Notes: a model not told the origin generated them from the sequence alone. Counted from the first letter of the stretch, positions 7,315 through 18,019 are shown. The stretch is 64,000 bases of DNA from Levilactobacillus angrenensis (GCF_003946085.1 NZ_RHOB01000012.1:1-64000); one strand, 5' to 3'. Made by a program: numbers and translations.

Positions 7315-9828
7315 ATGTTTAACGGGATGAATACGAAGGAACATTATAAGATGTACAAGAAAGGTAAGGCTTGGGTCTTTGCCAGCATTGTCACGGCCAC
7401 GTTGGCACTGGGAGTCGCCGGGGGACAGACAGCCCAGGCGGATACCACTGATACTGCGGATTCTGGCCAGGAGAGTACTTCAAGCCAGAGTGCTACACCA
7501 GCTAAGGAAGTTACGTTGACACAAAAGACTGCGGAGAAGACTACTGAAACTACGACAGCATCTGACGCCATGAAGACTAGCGAAGAGGCTAACACGGAGA
7601 AGGATACGCCGGATGCTGCTAAGCCGAGTGATCCAGTAACACCGGCCACGACGCCAACGACGCCAGTAACGTCAAAGACGCCGACTACTCCAGAAACACC
7701 AGCCGTCACGACACCGGTGACCAAGACGGACAAGACAGTCAAAGATGTAACCGATACCACAAAGAAATCAGTAGTGAAAGTCACCACGGCTGTGACGCCT
7801 GACATGCGGATCAAGGCGCCAACCCGTACGAAGATGATGCACACTGCACGAGCGATGGCACCAGCTACGCCGACTACCCAGGCCCCAACAGTCACACCAG
7901 CTGTGAACGCTGCAACACCAGTGACGGAAGCGGATGAGTCGATTGACCAGTGGATGCCGAATAAGATTTTGCAGAAGATGGTTTTGGATACGTTTAAATT
8001 AGCAAACACATCCTCGAATCCAGAGATTGCGGCATCTGGAAAGACTTGGAATAGCGTTAATGATATTACTAAGGAAGATATGTTGTTACTGAACAAGTTG
8101 GATATTCAGGCTAGAGGAACCACTTATATTGATGGTAAGACGTCATTCTCGTTGGAAGGCTTACAGTACGCGACTAATTTGACTTATTTGGATCTTGCAA
8201 ATAGCCAAGACTGGGCGCCGCATTCGATGCGAGGAGACATCACCGATTTAAGTCCACTTAAGGGGTTAACTAAATTAACTTGGCTACAGTTTACTGGAAA
8301 TCGAGTTTCAGATATTACACCGATTACGGGATTAAAGAATATTACTTCTTTGACTATGAATTTAAACAACGTTGCAGATTTTTCATCCATGAATCCCAAT
8401 CAATATACAGACGGTTATTCGATTGGAGAACAGTTTGTTGAGAACAAAGTGGTTTATATTCCTAAGACGGGAACCTATACCATGATTAATCCAGTCAAAG
8501 CACCTCAAGGAAGTGAGTTTACTTCATCGGTACCGGGCACTGCTTTTGCACTTCCAATTACCTCAGTTACTTACAGTGATCCTACGCCTACGGTACGTAT
8601 CCTTTGGAATGGTGCAACTTCAGCAAGCGTAAACGGCGACCATATTACCTACAGTGGTATTCGCAATCAGATCTTACCAGGTCAGACCTATAATCCAATA
8701 GCAGAACAATTTCCGAACTTGATCCAGGAGGACTACACGTACTTCTTGAACGCATCGTTCAATGATAGCAATGATGGTATTGTTATCTTGTTGGTAACAC
8801 CATATATTCAGGCAGATGAAGCTCAAAATGTCACTGTTAATTACGTAGATGAGGCAGGAAATACATTAGCTGATTCAGACACGTTAACTGGTTTAGTTGG
8901 TGAAAGCTACACCGCTGCCCCTAAGGAATTTAAGGGCTACACACTAACCGCCACCCCAGCCAACGCCACTGGGACCTTCTCTGACAAAGCTCAAACGGTC
9001 ACCTTCGTCTACAAGGAAGCTACGTCTACGGTGACGGTCCACTATCAAGACGAGCAAGGTGCAACGATTAAGCCTGATGATGTTCAAACGGGTAAGGTTG
9101 GTGACGCCTACACGATTGACCACCCAGCCATTTCCGGTTACACCTACAAGGAAACGGTTGGGGAGGCCGCGGGTGACTATGCCGAAACGCCAACTGAAGT
9201 GACCTTCATTTACACCAAGGACAGCACCGTCACACCACCAACCAATCCAGAACAAACGATTACGGTCACGGTCCACTATCAAACGGCCGATGGCACGCAG
9301 GTCGCACCGGACGTGGTCATCACTGGAAAGACCGGGGATGCCTACACGACTAGTCCAGCGACAAATGTTTTGGACGGCTATGAACTGGTTTCCACACCGG
9401 CTAATGCCACTGGGACCATGGGTGACAGCGACATCACGGTGACCTATCTGTATACCAACACGGGTGACGGTGATCAGGTTGACCCCGAACCAGAGAAGCC
9501 AACTAAACCAACCAAACCAACCAAGCCAGCGACTGATCCAGATATGGTCACGCCAACGAAGCCAACTACACCGGCTAACCAGCGACCAGCTCAAGGCGGC
9601 CAAGCTGACCAAGTGACGACCGGCCAACAGACGCCGGCCAAGGGCGGCGCGGCCGCAACGGTTGACTTAGCGGCTAAACCAGATGCGAAGACGGCCAATC
9701 AGCCAGCTACCAGCGCCAAGACCACGCTGCCACAGACCGATGAACAATCGAGTTCACCACTGTGGGGTTTGGCGTTACTGGGGAGCTTGCTAGGACTTGT
9801 TGGATTTAAGCGGTGGAAGAAAAACTAA
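7315..9828 (+). CDS. LRR-MucBP surface protein 2, LPQTD-anchored
   Basis: An 837-residue member of the array. EHYKMYKKGKAWVF near residues 9-22 is the signal motif; cleavage is likely near AQADT. A Thr/Lys/Pro-rich stalk (about 45-215) leads to DQWMPNKILQ, then LRRs (TNLTYLDL, LTKLTWLQF, LKNITSLTM), a beta-rich region, three MucBP domains (about 500-570, 570-640, 650-725), a TKPTKP linker and LPQTDE at 805 with membrane helix and KRWKKN. ATG 7315 has GAGGGG 8 bases before it; an upstream in-frame GTG/ATG would add a non-signal extension. The LRR-coding part (about 7970-8800) is visibly more AT-rich than both ends, and the third MucBP and tail closely match surface gene 3. Confidence 0.9.
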   Translation: MFNGMNTKEHYKMYKKGKAWVFASIVTATLALGVAGGQTAQADTTDTADSGQESTSSQSATPAKEVTLTQKTAEKTTETTTASDAMKTSEEANTEKDTPDAAKPSDPVTPATTPTTPVTSKTPTTPETPAVTTPVTKTDKTVKDVTDTTKKSVVKVTTAVTPDMRIKAPTRTKMMHTARAMAPATPTTQAPTVTPAVNAATPVTEADESIDQWMPNKILQKMVLDTFKLANTSSNPEIAASGKTWNSVNDITKEDMLLLNKLDIQARGTTYIDGKTSFSLEGLQYATNLTYLDLANSQDWAPHSMRGDITDLSPLKGLTKLTWLQFTGNRVSDITPITGLKNITSLTMNLNNVADFSSMNPNQYTDGYSIGEQFVENKVVYIPKTGTYTMINPVKAPQGSEFTSSVPGTAFALPITSVTYSDPTPTVRILWNGATSASVNGDHITYSGIRNQILPGQTYNPIAEQFPNLIQEDYTYFLNASFNDSNDGIVILLVTPYIQADEAQNVTVNYVDEAGNTLADSDTLTGLVGESYTAAPKEFKGYTLTATPANATGTFSDKAQTVTFVYKEATSTVTVHYQDEQGATIKPDDVQTGKVGDAYTIDHPAISGYTYKETVGEAAGDYAETPTEVTFIYTKDSTVTPPTNPEQTITVTVHYQTADGTQVAPDVVITGKTGDAYTTSPATNVLDGYELVSTPANATGTMGDSDITVTYLYTNTGDGDQVDPEPEKPTKPTKPTKPATDPDMVTPTKPTTPANQRPAQGGQADQVTTGQQTPAKGGAAATVDLAAKPDAKTANQPATSAKTTLPQTDEQSSSPLWGLALLGSLLGLVGFKRWKKN

Positions 9829-9840
9829 TTATGGTGATTG

Positions 9841-9880
9841 AATAATGTCTCAGCTAGAAATAGCTGGGGCATTATTTATT
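9841..9880 (+). terminator. Terminator of surface gene 2
   Basis: AATGTCTCAGCTA and TAGCTGGGGCATT form the stem around GAAA, with ATTTATTTTT following. Confidence 0.75.
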
Positions 9881-10137
9881 TTTGGTGGTTGTTGCCTTTG
9901 CTGGTGGTAGGGTTGGTTATTAATTTAGACAACTGAATCAAGAAATAAACGGCTCTTACGGTACAAATATCCAAGAGTGTAACATTACGAAATCATACAT
10001 TAATAGAACTTTAATCTATAAATATCGATAATGTGTTATTGGATAGAACAGCTATAATCAGCGGATTTCAGATTGAATCAATGAAAACAAGTCTATCTTA
10101 TTAAATAAAAAATATCGTATCTAGTTTATACTTTAAC

Positions 10138-10166
10138 TGGATTTTTGATGTGAGTGGCACTATAAT
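10138..10166 (+). promoter_or_regulatory. Promoter of surface gene 3
   Basis: TGGATT (10138-10143), 17 bases, TATAAT (10161-10166), the same layout as for surface gene 2. The interval 9881-10137 is AT-rich and shows nothing else I can support. Confidence 0.7.
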
Positions 10167-10266
10167 GATTTTGTATAGGGCATACACCGTTTGGATGAAT
10201 CACCAACTAGGTAAAAGCGTAATTGTGCGAATAGTAAGAACAACGACATTTAGTAGGGGGTTACTC

Positions 10267-12831
10267 ATGTTTAACAGGGTGAACACGAAGAAACGCTACG
10301 AGAAGGGGAAAATCTGGGCTTTTGCAGGTGTGGCGACAGCAACATTGGCCTGGGGAGTTGCCTGGGAATCGACGGCTTGCGCGGCCACTACTGATGCAGG
10401 CCCTAATCAAGAGAATGTCTCAGGACAAATTGCCAAGGCGGCTACGTTATCGCCTACACCAGTTTCTGAAGACGGAGAGCAATCGGCAGGTGACGTCGTT
10501 TCTACGCGCGCTAGTGAGGATGAAAAGGAAGATGAAGGTAGCCACAGAGAAAAGAATGCCGCTACCGGTACATCGATCAATCTGGAAGATTCGCCGGTAG
10601 CTGTCGCAAATGAGCCGTTGCCCAAGATGACAAGCAATAGAGCCACTAAGGTTACCACAGCTGTGACGCCTGACATGTCGATCAGATCGCCTGAACAGGC
10701 TAGCACAAGACGAACCGCGCGGATGACGACGTCGACCTCATCGACGCCGCAGCAGCCAGTATCGACTCCAGCTGTGCCCGTTGCGACGCCTGTAACTGAG
10801 GAGACTGAGTCAATTGATCAGTGGATGCCAGACAAAAATTTACAGCAGGTTGTGTTGTATCGCCTTAAAAGTGATTACAATATCTCTTCTGTTAATCAGA
10901 TTACCAAGAAAATGCTATCCACACTGGTTGTCTTTTTTAGTGAACCAAAGTATGAGCAGAAAAATGAGGCCTATCACAATGCGATTATAGGTATTCAATC
11001 ACTGAAGGGCCTAGAATATGCGACAAACTTGGAAAAATTTGCCGTTTATCCAGATGTGGGGGCTTCGCTTGATTGGAATGGTAGTCCTGTTGTTTACGGA
11101 AAAATGCATGATATTAGTGCCTTGGCAAATCTGAAAAAATTGATTAGCGTGAGAGTTGAGACGAGTAATGTTAGTGATATTTCTGCACTAAAGAATTTAA
11201 AACTAAAAACAGTTTCGTTATCTCGCAATCACCTCTATGATATTTCGGCATTACAAAATTCAATTGATACGCTAGACACATCTACAACCATGGCGTCTCA
11301 GCAAATTAATATGCCAGCGGTCGTATTGAATTCGAATACTTATACTTTGCCATCGTTTGTGATTAATGCCCGGGGACAAAACGTCCCGATTACCCCCCAA
11401 AATACAGCAGGCAATGAGGGTACTAAGCTTGACTCGCAGACAGTTGTGTGGCAGTTGAATGCTAGTCAGGGTAATTTGTTTATGAATTGGAACGACGCCT
11501 ATTTGGGTAAGGGGGGATATCCATTTGATGGTAGAATCGTTGTTCCATACAAAATAGATAATACGGTTGGCAATGTAAATGTTACTTTTAAAAATAAGGC
11601 AGGGTTAACTTTAGCACCGCAAGTAACATTAGCTGGGCCTCTCGGGGATTCATTTGATTTGAGCAAGTCTACTGATGTCGTAATGTCTGCTCAACGAATT
11701 GAGCAGAATGGTTATTCATATATTGGAACTGAAAATAATGCATTAATCACAGGGTCTTATACTAAGAATCCTACTAATGTTACGTTACTTTTTGATGTAA
11801 TTGATATGAAAGATGTTAATACGACGTTTAACTTTTTTGATGAGACTGGCAATAAGATTGCGAAGTCTAAAACAGTAAAGGGTAAGAGTGGACAAGGCTG
11901 GCAGTTCACGGTTCCTGATTTAACTGGTTATACATTTACCAGGGCTGAAAATGACGGTGAAAATTTACCTGTGATTGACAGGAAACTGTCCGGAACCTTC
12001 GCAACAGATTCTGTAATCAATCTGGTTTATGCAGTGAGTGATGAGACAGCAACGATTCGTTATGTGTATGCGGATGGTAGCGAAGCGGCTCCTAGCAGGA
12101 AAGTAACCGGCAAATATGGAAGTACGATTGTATTTCCCAAATCACCGGTCATCAGCGGATACCTAGCCAGCAAATTAGCACCATCCAATTTTAGCGGTGG
12201 AGATGAAGCCAATACCTTTACGGTTACTTACACCAAAGACAACACCATCGCCCCGCCGGTAACGCCCACTCAGAGTATCACCGTCACGGTTCATTACCAA
12301 ACGACTGATGGTACGCAGGTCGCGCCCGACGTGGTTATCACTGGGAAGACTGGGGATGCCTATACGACCAGTCCAGCGGCCACCGTTCCGGAAAGCTACG
12401 AGCTAGTCGCCACGCCAGCCAATGCCACAGGGACCATGGGCGATAGCGATATCACCGTGACTTACCTTTACGCTAAGACTGAAACTGATGGGGGTAGCAA
12501 TCAGGTTGCTCCCGAACCGGACAAGCCCACGACGCCAAGCAAGCCGACGAAACCAACGGCTAAGCCAGGTAAGGTGACGTCAACCACACCGGATCCAGGC
12601 AATCAGTCTGACCGGGTAACTGGTCAACAGACACCAGCCAAGGGCGGTGCGGCCGCAACGGTTGACTTAGCGGCTAAACCAGGTGCGAAGGTGGCCAACC
12701 AGGTCGATGATAATGCCAAGACCACGTTGCCACAGACCGATGAACAATCAACTTCACCGTTGTGGGGCCTGGCATTATTGGGTTCCTTACTGGGACTGGT
12801 TGGTCTCAAGAAGAGAAAAAGTGAACACTAA
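10267..12831 (+). CDS. LRR-MucBP surface protein 3, LPQTD-anchored
   Basis: An 854-residue array member with a shortened signal motif, KKRYEKGKIWAF (residues 7-18), which lacks the extra residues of its neighbours and has Glu where Lys is usual. The stalk is Glu/Ser/Thr-rich, then DQWMPDKNLQ and a diverged LRR region (LEYATNLEKF, LANLKKLISV, LKNLKLKTV). Four MucBP-like units follow; only the last (about 670-740) is close to those of surface protein 2. LPQTDE is at 821 with a membrane helix and KKRKSEH. ATG 10267 lies 6 bases after TAGTAGGGGG. The central part (about 10850-12240) is markedly AT-rich between GC-richer ends, suggesting a swapped ectodomain. Confidence 0.88.
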   Translation: MFNRVNTKKRYEKGKIWAFAGVATATLAWGVAWESTACAATTDAGPNQENVSGQIAKAATLSPTPVSEDGEQSAGDVVSTRASEDEKEDEGSHREKNAATGTSINLEDSPVAVANEPLPKMTSNRATKVTTAVTPDMSIRSPEQASTRRTARMTTSTSSTPQQPVSTPAVPVATPVTEETESIDQWMPDKNLQQVVLYRLKSDYNISSVNQITKKMLSTLVVFFSEPKYEQKNEAYHNAIIGIQSLKGLEYATNLEKFAVYPDVGASLDWNGSPVVYGKMHDISALANLKKLISVRVETSNVSDISALKNLKLKTVSLSRNHLYDISALQNSIDTLDTSTTMASQQINMPAVVLNSNTYTLPSFVINARGQNVPITPQNTAGNEGTKLDSQTVVWQLNASQGNLFMNWNDAYLGKGGYPFDGRIVVPYKIDNTVGNVNVTFKNKAGLTLAPQVTLAGPLGDSFDLSKSTDVVMSAQRIEQNGYSYIGTENNALITGSYTKNPTNVTLLFDVIDMKDVNTTFNFFDETGNKIAKSKTVKGKSGQGWQFTVPDLTGYTFTRAENDGENLPVIDRKLSGTFATDSVINLVYAVSDETATIRYVYADGSEAAPSRKVTGKYGSTIVFPKSPVISGYLASKLAPSNFSGGDEANTFTVTYTKDNTIAPPVTPTQSITVTVHYQTTDGTQVAPDVVITGKTGDAYTTSPAATVPESYELVATPANATGTMGDSDITVTYLYAKTETDGGSNQVAPEPDKPTTPSKPTKPTAKPGKVTSTTPDPGNQSDRVTGQQTPAKGGAAATVDLAAKPGAKVANQVDDNAKTTLPQTDEQSTSPLWGLALLGSLLGLVGLKKRKSEH

Positions 12832-12846
12832 TTTTTATTGAAAAGA

Positions 12847-12873
12847 GGAGCTGACGAATTGTCGGCTCTTTTT
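12847..12873 (+). terminator. Terminator of surface gene 3
   Basis: GAGCTGAC / GTCGGCTC stem (one G-T pair) around GAATT, then TTTTT. Confidence 0.85.
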
Positions 12874-13142
12874 AGTTACAACTTTTACAATTAGTAACTA
12901 TGAAAAACAAATTGTTTCTTGAACTGTTTCACGGCACAAATTTGTTTTCTAAGCGTATCATGTCACTGCTTACATGTGTTTTGCATGATAATTTTAAAAA
13001 TGATGTATGTCCTAAACAATCACGGGGTATAGATTTAATGCTGGTTTGATAATATAATGAACTCAAGTAATCAACATCACAGACATCTACGGCAGCCATC
13101 ATAAGAGAATCATGCGGGTTCAATACTTAGGGAGTGAAGATG

Positions 13143-15611
13143 ATGTTTAAGCAGTGCGATGCGTCAGAACATTATAAGATGTACAAGAAGGGAAAATCGT
13201 GGGTTTTTGCGGGGATTCTCACAACTTTCTGTTTGGTCACGGTTGGCGGTACTGAGGTCGTTCATGCGGATACGGTCGCTGATCCCGCGGCAGATTCTAG
13301 CCAACAGACAATCAAGGATCAAAAGCCGGCTAATCAAGTGACCTTGAAGAGTAGCAAGCCAACGAGTCCCACACCGGAAGTTAAGGATGCGGAGACGCCA
13401 ATTACAGAACGGCCAGAATCAGAACAACCAGAATCAGAGCGGCCAGCGACTGACGAGCAAACGCCAGAAACACTAGCACCGGCGCCCGAAGGACAGGAGC
13501 CAGACAGTCAGGAACCACAGTCTGACGGGCAACTTGAAAATGCACCGGCAGATAGTTCAGATGTCCAAGATGACAAGGATCAGGCCATTGTGAATGATGG
13601 TGCCGAAGACGCTGGCGCTCAGCCTGGTACACAGTCAGAACAGCCAGTATCCAATCAGCGGTCGCCTAAATTGCGGCTAGCTAAGGCGCCAAGTACGCCC
13701 CAACCAGTCGTTGCGGTACCAGAGGATGAATCCGTGGCAGTCACGGCGGACCAGTCGATTGATGAGTGGATGCCGAATAAACGGTTACAGAGCATGGTGT
13801 TGTGGACACTGAACAACAGTGATCTTGGCCGGACTTGGGCCAGTGCCAGTGAGATTACCAAAGATGATATGTTGTTGCTGACCACACTGTCGACGACCAA
13901 TGGACGTTTCTCGGCCGAGACCTGGATTTCTACGCACATTGATGGTAAGACGTCATTTTCATTGGAGGGCTTGCAGTACGCTACTAACTTGACTTCCTTG
14001 GACCTTATTAATAATTTAAATATTGGGGAAGGCTGGTATTACGGCGATATCACGGACATCAGCCCATTACGAGCGCTGACCAAATTAACTTATCTTCAGT
14101 TGTCTAGTAATCGGGTCACGGATATTTCACCAATTGCTGGCTTGAAGAACTTGGTTGGTCTACAGGTGCCTTACAACTGTATTTCAGATTTTTCTTCGCT
14201 CAATGCGGCTCAATATACACAAGTTTTGACGTTTAACAACCAACTGATTATTAACGACCCGGTTGTGGTTGATGGTCAGACGCGGACGTACACTACGCCA
14301 ATCACAGTTAAATTACCACAGAATTACGGAGATACATTGACGGCTGGAGAAGGTTATGGCTGGGAACGCTATACTAGAAATGAATTTTACGAATTTTTAC
14401 CTGCTGGGACTGCGACAGAGGATGGTCAGGGCAATGTAGTCTACACGGACTTACCGGATCAGGTAATGCCTGGACGAACCCATGATGACGATGGGTTGGT
14501 GAATCATCAGCAACCATATCAACGCTACATGAGTCGTGGTTACACTGTGAAGGGACAAATTAATGTTTTTGAAGTCTACACGCCTTACACGATTGCGGCT
14601 AAGGCTGCGGCCATTACGGTACATTATCAGGATGCGGCCGGTCAACAAATTGCTGATGACTTGGTTCTGCCAGAAGGGATGGTTGGTGATGATTACACGA
14701 CCTCGCCGCTGACGATTACGGGGTACCAGTTAAAGACGACACCGGCCAACGCAACGGGAACTTATAGTGATCAGGCAATTGATATCGTTTACGTTTATGA
14801 TGAAACGACTTCGAGCGTGACGATTCATTATCAAGATACTGCGGGCCAATCTTTATTAGCAGATAAAATGATTACTGGACAAGTGGGCTCAGACTATGTG
14901 GTGACCTATCCTGAGATTACCGGGTATACGTATTCACGGACGGATGGTCAAGCCACTGGTGTGTATGCCGATTCACCAACTGAAATCACATTTATTTACA
15001 GTAAGAATGCTGTGACACCGCCGATTACGCCACCAGTCACACCAACCACGGAAGTAACCGTGACTGTGCATTATCAAACGGCTGATGGTACGCCAGTTTC
15101 TCCGGATGTCGTGATTACTGGGCATGCGGGCGACGGCTATCAAACACAACCGGCCGCAACGGTTCCAGCTGGCTATCAACTCGTGACGACCCCCGTTAAC
15201 GCGACAGGAGTGATGGGGACCACTAATGCTGACGTCACTTATATTTACGCTGTACCAACGACTGGTGGGGATGGCGACCAAATTGCACCAGAGCCTGATC
15301 GACCAACGACACAGGTGGATAAGCCACAGACTGGTAAGCCAAGTCAGACGACACCAACCGCTGTCACGACAACACAGAAGGGCGGTCAAGCAGCTAAATT
15401 AGCGACTGGTAAATCCGTACGGACGGCCACTCAGAAGGGGCAAGCTGACCAGGTTAAGTTGACCCGCCCACAGGCATCTGCCAAGGGTGTAACCAAAGTT
15501 AAATCTGATTTACCACAGACTAACAATGAGGAGTCGGCTTCACCGTTATGGGGACTCGTCGTATTAGGCGCACTCCTAGGCCTAGTCGGGTTCCGCAAAA
15601 AGCAACACTAA
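13143..15611 (+). CDS. LRR-MucBP surface protein 4, LPQTN-anchored
   Basis: An 822-residue array member: EHYKMYKKGKSWVF signal motif, a Pro/Glu/Ser-rich stalk with PESEQPESERP repeats, DEWMPNKRLQ cap, LRRs (TNLTSLDL, LTKLTYLQL, LKNLVGLQV), three MucBP domains from about residue 485, Gln/Lys/Thr-rich linker, and LPQTNN at 790 with helix and RKKQH. I place the start at ATG 13143, giving MFKQ like the MFN starts of its neighbours, with AGGGAG 8 bases upstream; ATG 13140 and GTG 13134 are in frame but too close to that site. Cys residues are scarce but present (FKQCD, YNCIS). TATAAT (about 13055) lies upstream in the 311-bp gap. Confidence 0.88.
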   Translation: MFKQCDASEHYKMYKKGKSWVFAGILTTFCLVTVGGTEVVHADTVADPAADSSQQTIKDQKPANQVTLKSSKPTSPTPEVKDAETPITERPESEQPESERPATDEQTPETLAPAPEGQEPDSQEPQSDGQLENAPADSSDVQDDKDQAIVNDGAEDAGAQPGTQSEQPVSNQRSPKLRLAKAPSTPQPVVAVPEDESVAVTADQSIDEWMPNKRLQSMVLWTLNNSDLGRTWASASEITKDDMLLLTTLSTTNGRFSAETWISTHIDGKTSFSLEGLQYATNLTSLDLINNLNIGEGWYYGDITDISPLRALTKLTYLQLSSNRVTDISPIAGLKNLVGLQVPYNCISDFSSLNAAQYTQVLTFNNQLIINDPVVVDGQTRTYTTPITVKLPQNYGDTLTAGEGYGWERYTRNEFYEFLPAGTATEDGQGNVVYTDLPDQVMPGRTHDDDGLVNHQQPYQRYMSRGYTVKGQINVFEVYTPYTIAAKAAAITVHYQDAAGQQIADDLVLPEGMVGDDYTTSPLTITGYQLKTTPANATGTYSDQAIDIVYVYDETTSSVTIHYQDTAGQSLLADKMITGQVGSDYVVTYPEITGYTYSRTDGQATGVYADSPTEITFIYSKNAVTPPITPPVTPTTEVTVTVHYQTADGTPVSPDVVITGHAGDGYQTQPAATVPAGYQLVTTPVNATGVMGTTNADVTYIYAVPTTGGDGDQIAPEPDRPTTQVDKPQTGKPSQTTPTAVTTTQKGGQAAKLATGKSVRTATQKGQADQVKLTRPQASAKGVTKVKSDLPQTNNEESASPLWGLVVLGALLGLVGFRKKQH

Positions 15612-15620
15612 TCACCTTTA

Positions 15621-15655
15621 AATAGACTAGTCACTAAATGGACTAGTCTATTTTT
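15621..15655 (+). terminator. Terminator of surface gene 4
   Basis: Perfect 11-bp stem ATAGACTAGTC / GACTAGTCTAT with a short loop and TTTTT. Confidence 0.9.
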
Positions 15656-15694
15656 GTGCAATTAATTACATGCAGTTAATCTTTTAAACTATGC

Positions 15695-15723
15695 TGGCTT
15701 TTCGGGTGATAACCGGTTATAAT
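15695..15723 (+). promoter_or_regulatory. Promoter of surface gene 5
   Basis: TGGCTT (15695-15700), 17 bases, TATAAT (15718-15723), similar to the boxes of surface genes 2 and 3. Confidence 0.6.
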
Positions 15724-15817
15724 AGGACTTAGTTAGGGATTGCCAATAACACACTAATAACCAATTTCGTAACACTACGGTGCACTGACAACAGTCAGTA
15801 GATTGAGGAGGATTATT

Positions 15818-18019
15818 GTGCTAAGGACAGTTGCGTCAAAACGACAGATGGAAATGATGAAGCGAGGACGGACGTGGGTGTTTGCCAGTTTGGTAACGGC
15901 CACGCTGGCCGTCGGAGTGGGCCAAGTGACGGCCCAAGCCGATGAATCGCCGACACCGGTTGCGCCGACAGCGGCGACGGGGGCGGCTAGCCAGCAAGAT
16001 TCGACAGTAACGTTAACGCCGGCAGCGACTCAGTCGGCAGATGAGGACCCGGCAGTGGCGAATGCGGATGCGACCACGATGGTTGATGAAAATGAAAGCG
16101 CTGACACAAATAATGTAATATCGGATGTGGCTACTCCAGCACCAGCGGCAGACGAGGCGATAGACCCGGTGGCAACGGACAAGACGACTACAGACACATC
16201 AGCGGTAACCGACGCTGAGCCAACAACGACGACGCCCGCCGACACGAAGCCGGTGGCGATTAGCGCGCCAGCAGCGCAACCAGCGACCGCTACCAAGACC
16301 GTGACGGGGGCCGCCCCGCAGCTCAAGGCCGTGAAACTGGTGAAGGCCGAAGTGGCTAAACCAGCGACCGTGAAGTTGGCTCATCAGCAGAAGGCGGCCA
16401 CGATTGATGAGTGGATGCCAAACACCGTGCTCCAACAGGCAGTGTTGAAGGCCTTGCGGACTCAGAACCCTAGTCAAAGCTGGGCGAGCGCCGCCGACAT
16501 CACGCAAGCTGACATGGCCCTGCTGAAGTCGCTCTCGATACAAACCGGCGCGGGGACCTACATTGATGGCAAGACGGACTTTAAGCTGGACGGGCTGGAA
16601 TTTGCCACGAACCTGACCAGCTTTTATGCTGGCGGCAACTTGGACGGTGAACCGGGGGCTTACTACGGGGATATTGCCGACGTAACACCGCTGGCCGGTT
16701 TGGAAAAGCTGACGACCTTGGATTTGCAACACAACCGTATTACGAATGTGGCGCCGCTAGCTGGCTTGAAGAATCTCCAGACGCTATATTTGTCATATAA
16801 CCGGATTCAAGATTTCTCCGTGCTGAAAGGAAATAGTTATCAAAAATTTCATGCGGGGTCCCAGGCAGTCGTCTTAGATCCAGTCAAGGTGAGTGCTAGC
16901 AAACGTGCCGCCCAACTGAAGGTTCAATTTATCACGATCGACGGTAACGTGATTCAGCTGGAACCGGCGGCAGTACGGGTTGCCAATCCCGTCTTTTACA
17001 ACAGTAGTGGCTTCACTTACCGTTTCTACTTCACTGGCGGTACCGGGGTGAGTGATGGGCAAGGTGGACTGAACTATACGGAACTTAAGGACCAGATTCC
17101 GGGAATTACCGAATATCCTGGGGTGACGGTCGATGTGCAGGAAAATAATTATTTTATGACCGGAAAGGCCGAGGGCAACGACTCGTATGGCAGCTATTTG
17201 TTCGTGGCCATGCAGGGGTATGACATCACGGAAGAGGCTGCGGCAGTCACGGTCAAACACCAGGATGAAAATGGCCAGACGCTAGCCGACGATGTGGTCC
17301 TGCCGGCGGGCATGATTGGCGAGGACTATCAAACGACGCCGGCAACCATCAAGGGGTACAAGCTAAAAACCACGCCGGCCAACGCCACCGGGAAATATGG
17401 CACGGATCCCATCACGGTGATTTACGTGTATGAAAAGGATGATGGCGGGACTGTCACGCCGCCACCCGTGGTGACGCCGGATGAAGACGTGACCCTGACG
17501 ATTTACTATCAGTTGGCGGACGGTACCAACCTGGCGGCGAGTCAAACGATTAGCGGGCAACCCGGCACGGCGTACATGACGAGTCCGTTGACGATTGCCG
17601 GTTACACACTGGTCACCACGCCGGCCAATGCTACGGGCGTCTTTGGGAGCACCGATGGCAGTATTGTTTACGTCTATGAAAAGACGGGCGATGAAACAGA
17701 TGGCGGTGACGGCGATCAGGTCATTGACGGCGGCGATGGGGATGAAATCACTGACGACGGGGATGACGTGACAACGGATGGTCCCACCGGCTCAGTAACG
17801 ACAGCAGATGGTGGCGCCGGTGATACCGTGAGTGGCCGGCCCATCAATACGGGACAGAGCACAACATCCAGTCCCGCTACGACACCGTTGACGACCAACG
17901 CCCCAACGACCACCTTGCCACAGACCGATGAGCGTCAGACGTCGGCTTGGTGGGGCGTGGCCCTGCTGGCAGTGACCGCGGTTGGCGGTTGGTTAAGCAA
18001 ACGGCGGCGGATAAAGTAA
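15818..18019 (+). CDS. LRR-MucBP surface protein 5, LPQTD-anchored
   Basis: A 733-residue array member. The signal region reads RQMEMMKRGRTWVF, a degenerate KxYKxGKxW motif: the Tyr is Met and the second Lys is Arg, but the Gly and Trp remain. A long Ala/Thr/Asp-rich stalk leads to DEWMPNTVLQ, LRRs (LEKLTTLDL, LKNLQTLYL), a beta region, two MucBP domains (about 475-545 and 560-630), an acidic Gly/Asp linker (GGDGDQVIDGGDGDE) that could bind calcium, and LPQTDE at 700 with helix and KRRRIK. GTG 15818 has GAGGAGG 6 bases upstream. GC content is even and high throughout, unlike genes 2 and 3. Confidence 0.88.
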   Translation: MLRTVASKRQMEMMKRGRTWVFASLVTATLAVGVGQVTAQADESPTPVAPTAATGAASQQDSTVTLTPAATQSADEDPAVANADATTMVDENESADTNNVISDVATPAPAADEAIDPVATDKTTTDTSAVTDAEPTTTTPADTKPVAISAPAAQPATATKTVTGAAPQLKAVKLVKAEVAKPATVKLAHQQKAATIDEWMPNTVLQQAVLKALRTQNPSQSWASAADITQADMALLKSLSIQTGAGTYIDGKTDFKLDGLEFATNLTSFYAGGNLDGEPGAYYGDIADVTPLAGLEKLTTLDLQHNRITNVAPLAGLKNLQTLYLSYNRIQDFSVLKGNSYQKFHAGSQAVVLDPVKVSASKRAAQLKVQFITIDGNVIQLEPAAVRVANPVFYNSSGFTYRFYFTGGTGVSDGQGGLNYTELKDQIPGITEYPGVTVDVQENNYFMTGKAEGNDSYGSYLFVAMQGYDITEEAAAVTVKHQDENGQTLADDVVLPAGMIGEDYQTTPATIKGYKLKTTPANATGKYGTDPITVIYVYEKDDGGTVTPPPVVTPDEDVTLTIYYQLADGTNLAASQTISGQPGTAYMTSPLTIAGYTLVTTPANATGVFGSTDGSIVYVYEKTGDETDGGDGDQVIDGGDGDEITDDGDDVTTDGPTGSVTTADGGAGDTVSGRPINTGQSTTSSPATTPLTTNAPTTTLPQTDERQTSAWWGVALLAVTAVGGWLSKRRRIK

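Noticed and set aside
7344-9627. Long minus-strand reading frames opposite the surface genes (for example 7344-8096 and 8944-9627)
   Set aside because: They mirror Thr/Ser/Pro-rich repetitive codons of the plus strand, lack ribosome sites, and give low-complexity Val/Trp-rich products.
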